NCBI RefSeq assembly: GCF_024639605.1
Contig: NZ_JAHEHZ010000012.1
Span: 1-42,281, forward strand
Direction: 5' to 3'
DNA: 42,281 nt
Origin: Roseobacter sp.
GTDB lineage: Bacteria; Pseudomonadota; Alphaproteobacteria; Rhodobacterales; Rhodobacteraceae
Both the position numbers and the translations under genes were made by a program. Shown here one piece after another: positions 17,796-25,958 of the stretch (positions are counted from its first letter, which is position 1; every line of letters begins with the position of its first letter). The notes under the pieces were generated by a model that saw only the letters and a list, made by a program, of their open reading frames with translations, was not told the DNA's origin and made no database searches.

Positions 17796-18473
17796 ATGAT
17801 CCCCTCCGGCTACCCCGATGCCTCCGAAATGGCCCGCCTCACTGCACGCATGCTGCTCGAGATCAAAGCGGTCCATTTCAACACCGCAGAACCCTTCACG
17901 CTGGCCTCCGGTCTGCCCAGCCCGACCTATATCGATTGCCGCAAGCTGATCAGCTATCCGCGTATCCGGTCCACCCTGATGGATTTCCTGACCGTGACTG
18001 TGATGCGCAACACCGGCTTTGAAGCCTTTGATAATATCGCCGGCGGTGAGACAGCCGGCATCCCCTTTGCGGCCCTCGTCGCCGAACGCATGGCCCTGCC
18101 GATGACCTATGTGCGCAAGAAACCCAAAGGATACGGCCGCAACGCCCGCATCGAAGGAGACATGCACGAAGGACAACGCGTGCTGCTTGTCGAAGACCTG
18201 ACGACCGACGGTGGCTCCAAACTGTCTTTTGTAGACGCAATCCGCGACACCGGCGCGACCTGCGCGCATACTGCCGTTATTTTCTACTACGATATCTTCC
18301 CGGAAACCGAGAAAACCCTCGGCGGTCACGGCGTTCAGCTGCACGCGCTCTGCACATGGTGGGACGTGCTCGCGGAAGCGCAGACACAGGCGCTTTTCGA
18401 TGACGCCACACTCGCCGAGGTAGAGAATTTCCTGCATGATCCGCGTAAGTGGCAAGAGGCAAACAAGAATTAA
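17796..18473 (+). CDS. pyrE: Orotate phosphoribosyltransferase
   Basis: PyrE joins orotate to PRPP to give orotidine 5'-phosphate. The 225-residue protein has [15 protein letters not shown] near the N-terminus, the flexible loop [15 protein letters not shown] (107-121) and the PRPP-binding signature [14 protein letters not shown] (129-142). GGAG seven bases before the ATG supports the start. A near-consensus DnaA box (TTATCCACC) lies at 17772-17780, just upstream, but may be chance. The gene sits in a pair with pyrC and is followed by a 251-base spacer before dnaB. Confidence 0.96.
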   Translation: MIPSGYPDASEMARLTARMLLEIKAVHFNTAEPFTLASGLPSPTYIDCRKLISYPRIRSTLMDFLTVTVMRNTGFEAFDNIAGGETAGIPFAALVAERMALPMTYVRKKPKGYGRNARIEGDMHEGQRVLLVEDLTTDGGSKLSFVDAIRDTGATCAHTAVIFYYDIFPETEKTLGGHGVQLHALCTWWDVLAEAQTQALFDDATLAEVENFLHDPRKWQEANKN

Positions 18474-18532
18474 AAACTTTCCCACAGCCGCCCCGCGCCG
18501 GCCAACGCAGAATCGTTGCGCAAAACCAGATA

Positions 18533-18560
18533 TTGCGGCATTTTTCTGCTGTGCTACACT
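18533..18560 (+). promoter_or_regulatory. Candidate dnaB promoter
   Basis: TTGCGG (18533-18538), a 16-base spacer and TACACT (18555-18560) give a plausible sigma-70 promoter with a start near 18567, about 160 bases before the dnaB ATG. The spacer upstream and downstream shows no coding frame. Confidence 0.4.
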
Positions 18561-18588
18561 ATATCGACGGCACATTGGGCGAAATTGG

Positions 18589-18597
18589 TTATACACA
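18589..18597 (+). promoter_or_regulatory. DnaA box upstream of dnaB
   Basis: TTATACACA matches the DnaA box consensus TTATNCACA exactly. It lies about 30 bases after the candidate dnaB promoter and 128 bases before the start codon. A 6-bp inverted repeat (CCGGTT 18646-18651, AACCGG 18664-18669) follows. DnaA control of dnaB is inferred. Confidence 0.45.
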
Positions 18598-18724
18598 GAT
18601 TTGTCCCGCGTCTTTTCCCCGGATATTTCCAGATAGGGGCGCGCGCCGGTTTTCTGTATGACTAACCGGACCGGCGACGCAGACGCGCCGGATCAGAGCA
18701 GCAGTTGCGCAGGCAGGGACAGAC

Positions 18725-20218
18725 ATGAACGAAATAACGGCCTTCAATCCGACCGGGACAGATGTGCAGTCTCCGGACACCATGCCCCATTCGATTGAGG
18801 CAGAGCAGCAGTTGCTCGGCGCGATCCTGACCAATAACGATATTTATGACCGGGTCGCAGCCCTGATCGGTCCTCAGCACTTTTACGAACCTGTACATGC
18901 GCGCATTTTCGAGATCGCCGCCGCGCGTATCGCCAAAAACAACCTCGCCTCCCCGGTGACGCTCAAGGCGTTTATGGAAGACGACGAGGGCCTCAGGGAG
19001 CTCGGTGGCCCCGCCTATCTCGCGCGTCTGGCCGGGGCTGCGGTCTCGGCCTTTGCGGTGCGCGATTACGCAAAGATGATCTATGATCTCTCCGTGCGCC
19101 GCGATCTCATTCAGCTCGGCCGCGAGATCTCCGACAAGGCCGCAAAAATCGACGTGGCTTCCGAGCCGCGCGAGCAGATCGTCGAGGCCGAACAGGCTCT
19201 TTACGGACTTGCCGAACAGGGCCAGACCGAGAGCGGGTTTCAAAGCTTCCTGCGCGCCGTCACCGATGCGGTTAACGTTGCCAATGCCGCCTATCAGCGT
19301 GACGGCGGGCTCGCAGGCCTATCCACCGGCCTGATTGACATGGACAAAAAACTGGGGGGGTTGCACCGTTCAGACCTTCTTATTCTCGCGGGTCGGCCTT
19401 CGATGGGCAAGACCTCGCTGGCCACCAACATCGCGTTTAACATCGCCAAAGCCTACAAACGCGGGGCCCTGCCCGACGGCAGCGAAGGCGCTGTCGACGG
19501 CGGTGTCGTAGGGTTTTATTCTCTTGAGATGAGTGCCGAGCAGCTCGCCGCGCGGATTCTGTCAGAAGCATCAGAAGTGCCATCAGAACAGATCCGTCGC
19601 GGCGATATGACCGAGGCCGAATTCCGCCGTTTCGTGGATGCGGCCAAGGCGCTCGAGGCCTGTCCGCTCTATATTGACGACACCCCCGCGCTGCCCATAG
19701 CACAGCTTGCCGCCCGCGCGCGCCGGCTGAAACGGACCCACGGGCTTGATGTGCTGATGGTTGACTACCTGCAGCTGGTCCGCGGCACCGGGCGGTCGGA
19801 AAACCGGGTCAACGAAATCTCCGAGATTACCATGGGGCTGAAAGCCATCGCCAAAGAGCTCGACATCCCGGTGGTTGCCCTCAGCCAGCTCTCCCGTCAG
19901 GTCGAAAACCGGGAGGACAAACGTCCGCAGCTCAGCGATCTGCGCGAATCCGGCTCGATTGAGCAGGACGCCGATGTGGTGATGTTTGTGTTCCGCGAAG
20001 AATACTACAAAGAGCGTGAGAAACCCGGCGACCATGATCTTGAAGCCATGGCTAAATGGCAGGAAGAGATGGAGCGTCTGCACGGCCGCGCCGAAGTTGT
20101 CATCGGCAAACAGCGTCACGGTCCCATCGGCACCGTCGACCTCAGCTTTGAGGGCCGCTTTACCCGTTTCGGTAATCTGGTGCAGCCCTGGCAGCAGGGG
20201 TCTGACACCGAATTCTGA
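18725..20218 (+). CDS. dnaB: Replicative DNA helicase DnaB
   Basis: DnaB is the hexameric 5'-3' helicase of the replication fork. The 497-residue protein has the N-terminal helical domain starting at PHSIEAEQQLLGAIL (about 20-34), a linker, and the RecA-like motor with Walker A GRPSMGKTS (about 222-230) and Walker B VLMVDYLQL (about 342-350). DLRESGSIEQDADVVMF and the arginine-finger region RHGPIGTV follow. No intein is present. The start lies in a 251-base spacer after pyrE, which holds a candidate promoter and a DnaA box. Confidence 0.97.
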   Translation: MNEITAFNPTGTDVQSPDTMPHSIEAEQQLLGAILTNNDIYDRVAALIGPQHFYEPVHARIFEIAAARIAKNNLASPVTLKAFMEDDEGLRELGGPAYLARLAGAAVSAFAVRDYAKMIYDLSVRRDLIQLGREISDKAAKIDVASEPREQIVEAEQALYGLAEQGQTESGFQSFLRAVTDAVNVANAAYQRDGGLAGLSTGLIDMDKKLGGLHRSDLLILAGRPSMGKTSLATNIAFNIAKAYKRGALPDGSEGAVDGGVVGFYSLEMSAEQLAARILSEASEVPSEQIRRGDMTEAEFRRFVDAAKALEACPLYIDDTPALPIAQLAARARRLKRTHGLDVLMVDYLQLVRGTGRSENRVNEISEITMGLKAIAKELDIPVVALSQLSRQVENREDKRPQLSDLRESGSIEQDADVVMFVFREEYYKEREKPGDHDLEAMAKWQEEMERLHGRAEVVIGKQRHGPIGTVDLSFEGRFTRFGNLVQPWQQGSDTEF

Positions 20219-20264
20219 CTGCGGCCATCTGCGATCCCCAACGCTCTCCCGCCCCGGCCTTCAC

Positions 20265-20293
20265 TTGATTTTAAGGGCTCAGACCGCTATATA
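20265..20293 (+). promoter_or_regulatory. Candidate promoter P1 in the dnaB downstream spacer
   Basis: TTGATT (20265-20270), a 17-base spacer and TATATA (20288-20293) form a good sigma-70-like promoter with a start near 20300. A hairpin (20330-20334 with 20343-20347, plus 20322-20325 with 20348-20351) and a 13-base palindrome, AAACAG-A-CTGTTT (20353-20365), follow. Confidence 0.5.
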
Positions 20294-20388
20294 TCGTGCA
20301 GGCAGAACCCTTTCGGATAAGACGGGGCTGTCTGAAGAGCAGCAGACCCGTGAAACAGACTGTTTGCAGAACGTGCGGTGATTTGAGA

Positions 20389-20416
20389 TTGCCGCCTGCG
20401 CTGGACAGCCTATAAT
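20389..20416 (+). promoter_or_regulatory. Candidate promoter P2 of the short transcription unit
   Basis: TTGCCG (20389-20394), a 16-base spacer and a perfect TATAAT (20411-20416) predict a start near 20423. The palindrome at 20353-20365 lies upstream and could be an operator. Confidence 0.5.
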
Positions 20417-20452
20417 CTGAGCATCGGCATTGCCGGGCAATGAGAGGTGAAT

Positions 20453-20482
20453 ATGACAGGACCCGATCCGATCATCATCTGA
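20453..20482 (+). CDS. 9-residue peptide MTGPDPIII (possible leader peptide)
   Basis: ATG at 20453 is preceded by GAGAGGTG at ideal spacing, one of the best ribosome sites in the window. Nine codons later, after three consecutive ATC isoleucine codons, comes TGA. The ORF ends 32 bases before a terminator. This is the layout of an attenuation leader peptide, but no isoleucine gene follows. It may also be a real micro-peptide, or chance. Confidence 0.35.
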   Translation: MTGPDPIII

Positions 20483-20514
20483 TGAATGATATCTGACACT
20501 CCGAAAACCTGAAG

Positions 20515-20544
20515 CGCCCACCCTCCCGGTGGGCGTCAGTTTTT
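20515..20544 (+). terminator. Terminator between the short unit and the convergent gene
   Basis: CGCCCACC (20515-20522) pairs with GGTGGGCG (20528-20535) around loop CTCCC, followed by TCAG and five T (20540-20544). The hairpin also lies just past the stop of the convergent gene, so it may act in both directions. Confidence 0.75.
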
Positions 20545-21207
20545 AGTACCGGACACAGCGGCACTTTCCCCGGACACCGCCTCCGGGTCCGCGAACTTAC
20601 CCGCCCGGATTTCAATCCGGCTGGGCTGGCTGCCATCGTCGCCGCGGTCGAACCGGCTGAGCGACAGCGCCGGAAAATCCTGCTCCATCTGGCTCAGGAG
20701 CTCCGAGCCATAGCGATGCGCCATGCGCGATGTACGCACGATGACCATCACACCGTTCAGCCTGCCTTCGACGCTCAGCGTCTGATAACTGGGGTAATTA
20801 ACGCCGTCGATCTGCACTTTGATCTTTTCCAGCATGCCATAGAAATGCACCATCCGGCTGAGAATGGGATCGGTGACGCCATGCAGTTCCGCGAGGCGCG
20901 TGCGGTAAATTTCTGTGTGCCGGGCATCGGTGATATGCGGCACCAGCGACGGATTGGCTGTCATCTTATCGCGCAGTTGCGGCTCACCGGGAGATTTCGA
21001 CAGAAACCATTCCATGTCACGGGTGTTGAAGTCTATTTCAGCATAGAGTGCACGCACGAGGTTGTTACGTTTTGCCCTGGCATCGCGCGTGGCCTTCCAT
21101 CCCAGATAAATTTCCCGGATCACCCAGACGGCCACAGCTGCCGCAAAGGCCAGGATAGCGCGCATCAGAATAACCTGTTCGGGCGCCAGTGCGGCTTCTG
21201 CTTCCAT
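20536..21207 (-). CDS. Unknown protein with one N-terminal membrane segment
   Basis: A 223-residue protein I do not recognise. It has one hydrophobic helix near the N-terminus (about 14-33, ending in a WxxR segment), then a basic stretch (KATRDARAKRNN), helical regions with several conserved-looking aromatic residues (DMEWFLSKSPGEP, HFYGMLEKIK), and a polar C-terminal tail. The pattern suggests a protein anchored by one helix with a cytoplasmic domain. It stands alone, between a convergent short unit and a divergent DUF1194 gene. Its codon use looks like that of its neighbours. Confidence 0.7.
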   Translation of the reverse strand: MEAEAALAPEQVILMRAILAFAAAVAVWVIREIYLGWKATRDARAKRNNLVRALYAEIDFNTRDMEWFLSKSPGEPQLRDKMTANPSLVPHITDARHTEIYRTRLAELHGVTDPILSRMVHFYGMLEKIKVQIDGVNYPSYQTLSVEGRLNGVMVIVRTSRMAHRYGSELLSQMEQDFPALSLSRFDRGDDGSQPSRIEIRAGKFADPEAVSGESAAVSGTKN

Positions 21208-21332
21208 AGCGCGGATCCCTTTTGCTCACATTTCAGCCAGACAACGCGCTGAAACCAAAGTCAATGCCGCTCGCCCGCCCTCTGCACCTGAATGTGACTG
21301 GACAGAACCGCACCCCTCTGGCGCTATAGGGC

Positions 21333-22124
21333 ATGCGCACGCTCCTTTTACTACTGATCATGTGCCTGACCGGCCCGCTGGCCGCGCAGGATACCGAGGT
21401 GGATGTCGAGCTCTTTCTGGCCGTCGATGTCTCGCGCTCCATGTCGCCCGAAGAACTGGAAATCCAGCGTCGGGGCTATGCTGCGGCCCTTACCAGTCCC
21501 GAGGTGCAGGCTGCCATCAACGGCGGTCTGCTGGGTCGTATCGCGGTTACCTATGTGGAATGGGCAGGTGAATACAATCAGCGTGTACTGGTGCCCTGGA
21601 CGCTGATCGCCACGCCACAGGATGCGCGCGCCATTGCCAATGCGATCCTCGCCACCGAATTTGAGGGACTGCGGCGCACCTCCATCTCGGGTGCTCTGCT
21701 CTATGCCACCGGCGATTTCGCCGGGAACGGGTTCGCAGGTTTGCGCAGGGTCATCGATATCTCGGGCGACGGGCCCAACAATCAGGGACGCCCTGTTCAC
21801 CTGGCGCGCGACAAGGCCCTCGCGGAGGGCTTTATCATCAATGGTCTGCCGCTGATGACCCAGGACGCGCTGAGTGCGATGTGGGGCATTCCCGATCTCG
21901 ACATCTACTACCAGAACTGCGTCATCGGCGGCCCGGGCGCTTTTGTCATTCCCGTCCTGAGCTGGGATCAGTTCGCCGATGCGATACGCCGCAAGCTTGT
22001 GCTGGAAATCGCCGGCATCACGGCACAGATTATGCCGGCCCGGCTCTCCGCGCTGTCGCCCTATGACTGCCTCGTTGGCGAGAAAATGTGGGAAGAGAAC
22101 CGCCCCTGGCTTGTCATTCCGTGA
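21333..22124 (+). CDS. DUF1194 family secreted VWA-like protein
   Basis: A 263-residue protein of the DUF1194 family, common in Rhodobacteraceae. It starts with a signal peptide (MRTLLLLLIM, cleavage likely after LAA near residue 18). A von Willebrand A-like fold follows directly, with a metal site DVSRSMS (Asp32, Ser34, Ser36). VTYVEWAGEYNQRV and a DISGDGPNNQG block (a second metal-site strand) follow. The C-terminus lacks a membrane anchor. The role is unknown; a periplasmic, metal-dependent binding function is inferred. It lies 90 bases before alr on the same strand. Confidence 0.9.
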   Translation: MRTLLLLLIMCLTGPLAAQDTEVDVELFLAVDVSRSMSPEELEIQRRGYAAALTSPEVQAAINGGLLGRIAVTYVEWAGEYNQRVLVPWTLIATPQDARAIANAILATEFEGLRRTSISGALLYATGDFAGNGFAGLRRVIDISGDGPNNQGRPVHLARDKALAEGFIINGLPLMTQDALSAMWGIPDLDIYYQNCVIGGPGAFVIPVLSWDQFADAIRRKLVLEIAGITAQIMPARLSALSPYDCLVGEKMWEENRPWLVIP

Positions 22125-22214
22125 GCCGCCTCTGCCAGGGGCCGCCCTGCGCCATCCGGTCCGGCAGGCGATCCGCCTCTTGACCTCTGCGCTCAACCCG
22201 TCAAGAACACGCCC

Positions 22215-23249
22215 ATGAGTACCGCTGTCCTTACCGTAGACCTTGGCGCGATCGTCTCCAACTGGCGCGATCTTGATGCACGCACAAATTGTGAGACCGC
22301 CGCCTGCGTCAAGGCCGACGCCTACGGGCTCGGCGTCGTCGAGGTCGCGCGCGCACTCGCAGGCGCCGGCGCGCGCCACTTCTTTGTCGCTGTGGCCGAA
22401 GAGGGCGTGCTCTTGCGCAAAGCCCTCGGTCCCGCCCCGCGCATCAGCGTCTTTTCCGGGCATATGGCCGGCGATACAGAGCTCATCCGGGGCGCAGGGC
22501 TGGTGCCGGTTCTCAACTCGGTCGATCAGATGCTGCGCCATGTGGAAAGCCTGCCCGGCCACAGCTTTGGTATTCAGCTTGATACCGGCATGAACCGCCT
22601 GGGCATGGAGGGTGCCGAATGGGCCGCGATCCGCGATATAGCCCTGCCCCAGAATCCGACGCTGGTCATGTCCCATCTGGCCTGCGCCGACGAGCCCGAT
22701 CACGGGATGAACGCCCGCCAGCTTTTACGCTTTCACGAAATGACCGACGGTCTGGAAGTGCCGCGCTCGCTCAGTGCAACAGGCGGCATCCTGATGGGTG
22801 CGGATTATCATTTCGATCTCACGCGCCCCGGTATCGGCCTTTATGGCGGCATGCCGTTTGTCGATGCCCGCCCGGTCGTTCGTCTTGATGTACCGGTTAT
22901 TCAGGTGCGTGATGTGAGCCCCGGCGAAACTGTGGGCTATGCAAATACATGGACAGCCCGCAGCCCGGGCCGCATCGCCACGATCTCCGCAGGCTATGCA
23001 GACGGATTGATGCGTGCGATGGGCGCAAAAGCGACCCTGCATGCGGGCAGCTCGTCGGTGCCGGTGGTCGGGCGCATCTCCATGGACCTTATCGGTGTCG
23101 ATGTCACGGGGCTGGCCACTGAGCCCGACAGCCTGCAACTCATCGGGCGGCACCAGTCCATCGACACCGTCGCAGGTTTCGCCGATACCCTGGGCTACGA
23201 AATCCTGACCTCTCTGGGGGCGCGCTACCGCCGCGAATACACCCGATGA
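22215..23249 (+). CDS. alr: Alanine racemase
   Basis: This PLP enzyme makes D-alanine for peptidoglycan. The 344-residue protein has the cofactor lysine in [10 protein letters not shown] (Lys33) and the opposing catalytic tyrosine in [13 protein letters not shown] (Tyr261), with the C-terminal beta domain [15 protein letters not shown]. Length is standard. The last four bases overlap the start of the mlaE gene (ATGA), so the two are translationally coupled. The 90 bases before the start contain a CTTGAC/GTCAAG inverted repeat (22179-22184, 22200-22205). Confidence 0.96.
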   Translation: MSTAVLTVDLGAIVSNWRDLDARTNCETAACVKADAYGLGVVEVARALAGAGARHFFVAVAEEGVLLRKALGPAPRISVFSGHMAGDTELIRGAGLVPVLNSVDQMLRHVESLPGHSFGIQLDTGMNRLGMEGAEWAAIRDIALPQNPTLVMSHLACADEPDHGMNARQLLRFHEMTDGLEVPRSLSATGGILMGADYHFDLTRPGIGLYGGMPFVDARPVVRLDVPVIQVRDVSPGETVGYANTWTARSPGRIATISAGYADGLMRAMGAKATLHAGSSSVPVVGRISMDLIGVDVTGLATEPDSLQLIGRHQSIDTVAGFADTLGYEILTSLGARYRREYTR

Positions 23250-24019
23250 AACCCATAGCACTTCTGGGCCGCACCGTTCTGGGGCTGCTGGCCGCCATTG
23301 GCCGTATCGCGCTTTATGGCATCGACGCGATCAGCCATGTGGTCCGCCCGCCTTTTTACGGGCGGGAATTTGCCTCGGCCCTGCTGAACATCGGCTGGCT
23401 GTCGCTGCCTGTGGTCGGGCTCACGGCGGTGTTCACAGGCGGCGCGCTGGCGTTGCAGATCTATGCCGGCGGCTCGCGTTTCAATGCCGAGGCCGTGGTG
23501 CCGCAGATCGTGGCCGTCGGCATGGTGCGCGAGCTTGGCCCTGTGCTCGTGGGCCTGATGATCGCAGCGCGCGTGACCTCCTCAATTGCCGCCGAGATTG
23601 CGACGATGAAGGTGACCGAACAGATCGACGCTCTCGTGACGCTCTCCACCCACCCGATGAAATACCTCACGGTGCCGCGTGTGCTTGCCGCAACGCTCGT
23701 CGTGCCGCTGCTGGTGGGTGTGGGTGACATCATCGGTATCTTTGGCGGCTATGCCGTCGCCACCGGAACGCTCGGCTTCAACCCCGCGGCCTATATTCGC
23801 AACACGGTCAACTTCCTTGAGCCGCTTGACGTCATTTCCTCGCTGACCAAGGGCGCGGTGTTTGGTTTTGCCGCAGCTCTCATGGGCTGTTTCCACGGGA
23901 TGAACTCCGGGCGCGGAGCCATGGGCGTGGGGCGCGCGACCAAGACCGCCGTGGAGGGGGCCGCGATCCTGATCCTGGCGGCCAATTTTGTGCTTACGGG
24001 GGTGTTTTTCTCGCTATGA
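23246..24019 (+). CDS. ABC transporter permease, MlaE family
   Basis: A 257-residue inner-membrane permease of the MlaE family, which moves phospholipids or related lipids between membranes. It has about five membrane segments. Its characteristic block is [20 protein letters not shown] (about 89-108), with [22 protein letters not shown] after it. Start and stop overlap alr and the ATPase gene by four bases each (ATGA), forming a tight alr-mlaE-mlaF unit. The substrate-binding MlaD, MlaC and MlaB genes are not adjacent. Confidence 0.92.
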   Translation: MKPIALLGRTVLGLLAAIGRIALYGIDAISHVVRPPFYGREFASALLNIGWLSLPVVGLTAVFTGGALALQIYAGGSRFNAEAVVPQIVAVGMVRELGPVLVGLMIAARVTSSIAAEIATMKVTEQIDALVTLSTHPMKYLTVPRVLAATLVVPLLVGVGDIIGIFGGYAVATGTLGFNPAAYIRNTVNFLEPLDVISSLTKGAVFGFAAALMGCFHGMNSGRGAMGVGRATKTAVEGAAILILAANFVLTGVFFSL

Positions 24020-24765
24020 TCAAAATGGAAAACATCCACAAATCCTTTGGCTCAAACCATGTTCTGCGCGGTCTGAACCTCGACGTGCCAAAAGGCACAT
24101 CCATGGTGATCATCGGCGGATCAGGCACAGGCAAATCGATCGCAATCAAATGCGTGCTTGGCCTTGTGACACAGGACGAAGGCACCATTTACGTCGATGG
24201 TAAGGATGCCGCAGACACCACTGACCGGGACGCCTTTCTCGCCCGCTTCGGCATGCTCTTTCAGGGGGCCGCGCTCTTTGACAGCCTGCCGGTCTGGCAG
24301 AACGTCGCATTCCGCCTGCTGCGCGGATCCCTCAAGCGCCCCAAAGAAGAGGCGCGCGACATTGCCATTGAAAAGCTGCGCCGCGTGGGTCTGAAACCGG
24401 ATGTGGCTGACCGGCTGCCCGCTGAGCTTTCAGGCGGCATGCAGAAACGTGTGGGCCTCGCCCGCGCCATCGCAGCCGAACCCGAGATTATCTTCTTTGA
24501 CGAGCCCACCACCGGGCTTGATCCGATCATGTCAGGCGTGATCAATGATCTCATCCGCGAGATTGTCGTTGAAATGGGCGCGACGGCCATGACCATCACC
24601 CATGACATGACCTCGGTGCGCGCAATCGCCGATAATATTGCCATGCTGCACGACGGGGTCATCCAGTGGACGGGGCCCGTGGCTGACATGGACAGCTCCG
24701 GCAACCCCTACCTGGAACAATTTGTACATGGCCGTGCCGAAGGACCTATCGAATCCGTGCGCTGA
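24016..24765 (+). CDS. ABC transporter ATP-binding protein, MlaF family
   Basis: The 249-residue ATPase partner of the MlaE-type permease. Walker A is GGSGTGKS (34-41), the signature is LSGGMQKRVGLARAIA, and Walker B is IIFFDEPTTGLDP. ITHDMTSVRAIADNIAMLHDG contains the switch histidine. It overlaps the permease gene by four bases, which makes the partnership certain. The MlaF assignment rests on the adjacent MlaE family permease. No MlaD gene follows; the next gene is a response regulator 143 bases away. Confidence 0.93.
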   Translation: MIKMENIHKSFGSNHVLRGLNLDVPKGTSMVIIGGSGTGKSIAIKCVLGLVTQDEGTIYVDGKDAADTTDRDAFLARFGMLFQGAALFDSLPVWQNVAFRLLRGSLKRPKEEARDIAIEKLRRVGLKPDVADRLPAELSGGMQKRVGLARAIAAEPEIIFFDEPTTGLDPIMSGVINDLIREIVVEMGATAMTITHDMTSVRAIADNIAMLHDGVIQWTGPVADMDSSGNPYLEQFVHGRAEGPIESVR

Positions 24766-24908
24766 GCCTTCTCCCTGCCAGATCCCGGCGAATTTAATGA
24801 AATCGTTGTAAAAAACCGTTGCATGATGGTCGTAAAAACTAACACATCGTTAGGCCTGCCCGGGCTATGCCGGTATCGCACCGAAACTGAACGGCATGGA
24901 GACAACCT

Positions 24909-25703
24909 GTGGCACAACCTGCTCTGCAGACCAATCCCGGACTGATCAGCGCGCTGATCGTTGATGATAATGCCTTTGACCGGCGTCGTATTACGCGGCT
25001 GGCCGATCAGACGGGACTGGACTTTTTCATTCGCGAGGCAGGGACGGCCGAGGAATTCGGCCGGCTGCTTGATCAGGACAAATTCGACGTGGTTTTCGTT
25101 GATCTGGATCTGGCCGGCGCCAACGGGATGAACCTGATCTCTGGTGCCCGTACGCACCATATCAACAAGAACGCCGCGATGATCATGATCTCCGGCAATG
25201 ACAAGGCCGAAGTCGCCCTTGAGGCACTGCGCAAAGGGTTTGCAGATTACATCGGCAAAGACGCCCTGACCGCTGCGGCTCTTGAACGGGCGACCGTCAA
25301 TGCGCTGCAGAAATCTCACCTCAACCGCGAGGTTGAAAGTGCCAATTCCGAGACCCGTTCGGTAGAGGCGGTACTGCAATCGTTTTCCCGCGCCTGCAGC
25401 GAAGAGATGCGTCCGATGCTCGTCCGCATGGTCCGGCAGGTTCGACAGGTGAAAGAGACCGCAGACAAGATGGGCGCCGGGCACAGCATTGCAGAGATCG
25501 AAAGCACCTGCGCGCGCATGGAGGAGTTCTTTCAGGATCTGGAATCGCTTGCGCAGGACAAAAAGCTTCGTGACATAGCAGGTGGCGCAGCAAAGGATGT
25601 CGTCCGCTATTCCGAAGACCAGCCAAAAGAGCAGTCCTCAGTTCCTGTCGCACCTGTGCGCGTCAAGCGCCCTGCCCGCCCGTCGCTCTTTCCCAGAAAG
25701 TAA
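24909..25703 (+). CDS. Response regulator with unusual C-terminal domain
   Basis: A 264-residue protein beginning with a receiver domain (about 13-130). The acidic pocket is Asp19-Asp20, the phosphoacceptor is Asp65 in VFVDLDLAG, the switch Ser is Ser95, and the conserved lysine is Lys117. The remaining 130 residues form no DNA-binding domain or enzyme I recognise; they look helical with a proline-rich, basic end. No histidine kinase is adjacent, so its partner is unknown. The start is GTG, with GGAG at seven bases. Confidence 0.88.
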   Translation: MAQPALQTNPGLISALIVDDNAFDRRRITRLADQTGLDFFIREAGTAEEFGRLLDQDKFDVVFVDLDLAGANGMNLISGARTHHINKNAAMIMISGNDKAEVALEALRKGFADYIGKDALTAAALERATVNALQKSHLNREVESANSETRSVEAVLQSFSRACSEEMRPMLVRMVRQVRQVKETADKMGAGHSIAEIESTCARMEEFFQDLESLAQDKKLRDIAGGAAKDVVRYSEDQPKEQSSVPVAPVRVKRPARPSLFPRK

Positions 25704-25958
25704 ACGGGCCCCTGCCATCGGTTCATCGTTGTGTTCACACAGACCGGCGCGCGCTCTTTCGGCCTCGCAGCGCGAGCCCGGCCGGGGCACTCTGTTCTCT
25801 GCGTTTGGTCCGGCATAAGCGTTTATCTCCGCGCGCTGACCTTAGTTGTCGCATGTTGCTCCCGCAAACAGGCCGCCTGTGTTGCGTGGCACTCCCCGAG
25901 ACGCCACGACACCGATTTGACGTTTGACCCGGTCGCAGGTTCGGGCCATGTAAAGCCC

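Larger units (their letters stand above)
20423..20544 (+). ncRNA. Candidate short RNA / leader transcript with a 9-codon ORF
   Basis: From the predicted P2 start to the terminator is about 122 bases. A 6-bp hairpin (20428-20433 with 20437-20442) is followed by a strong ribosome site (GAGAGGTG), a 9-codon ORF and a terminator. The ribosome site can instead pair with the 5' arm of the terminator (GAG and GGTG at 20442-20449 with CACCCTC at 20519-20525), so translation and termination could be linked. The downstream gene is on the opposite strand, so this is not a normal leader. It may be an sRNA. Confidence 0.45.

Noticed and set aside
25721-25736. GTTC-N8-GTTC upstream of radA as an SOS box
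   Set aside because: The alphaproteobacterial LexA site is GTTC-N7-GTTC; the spacing here is one base too long.
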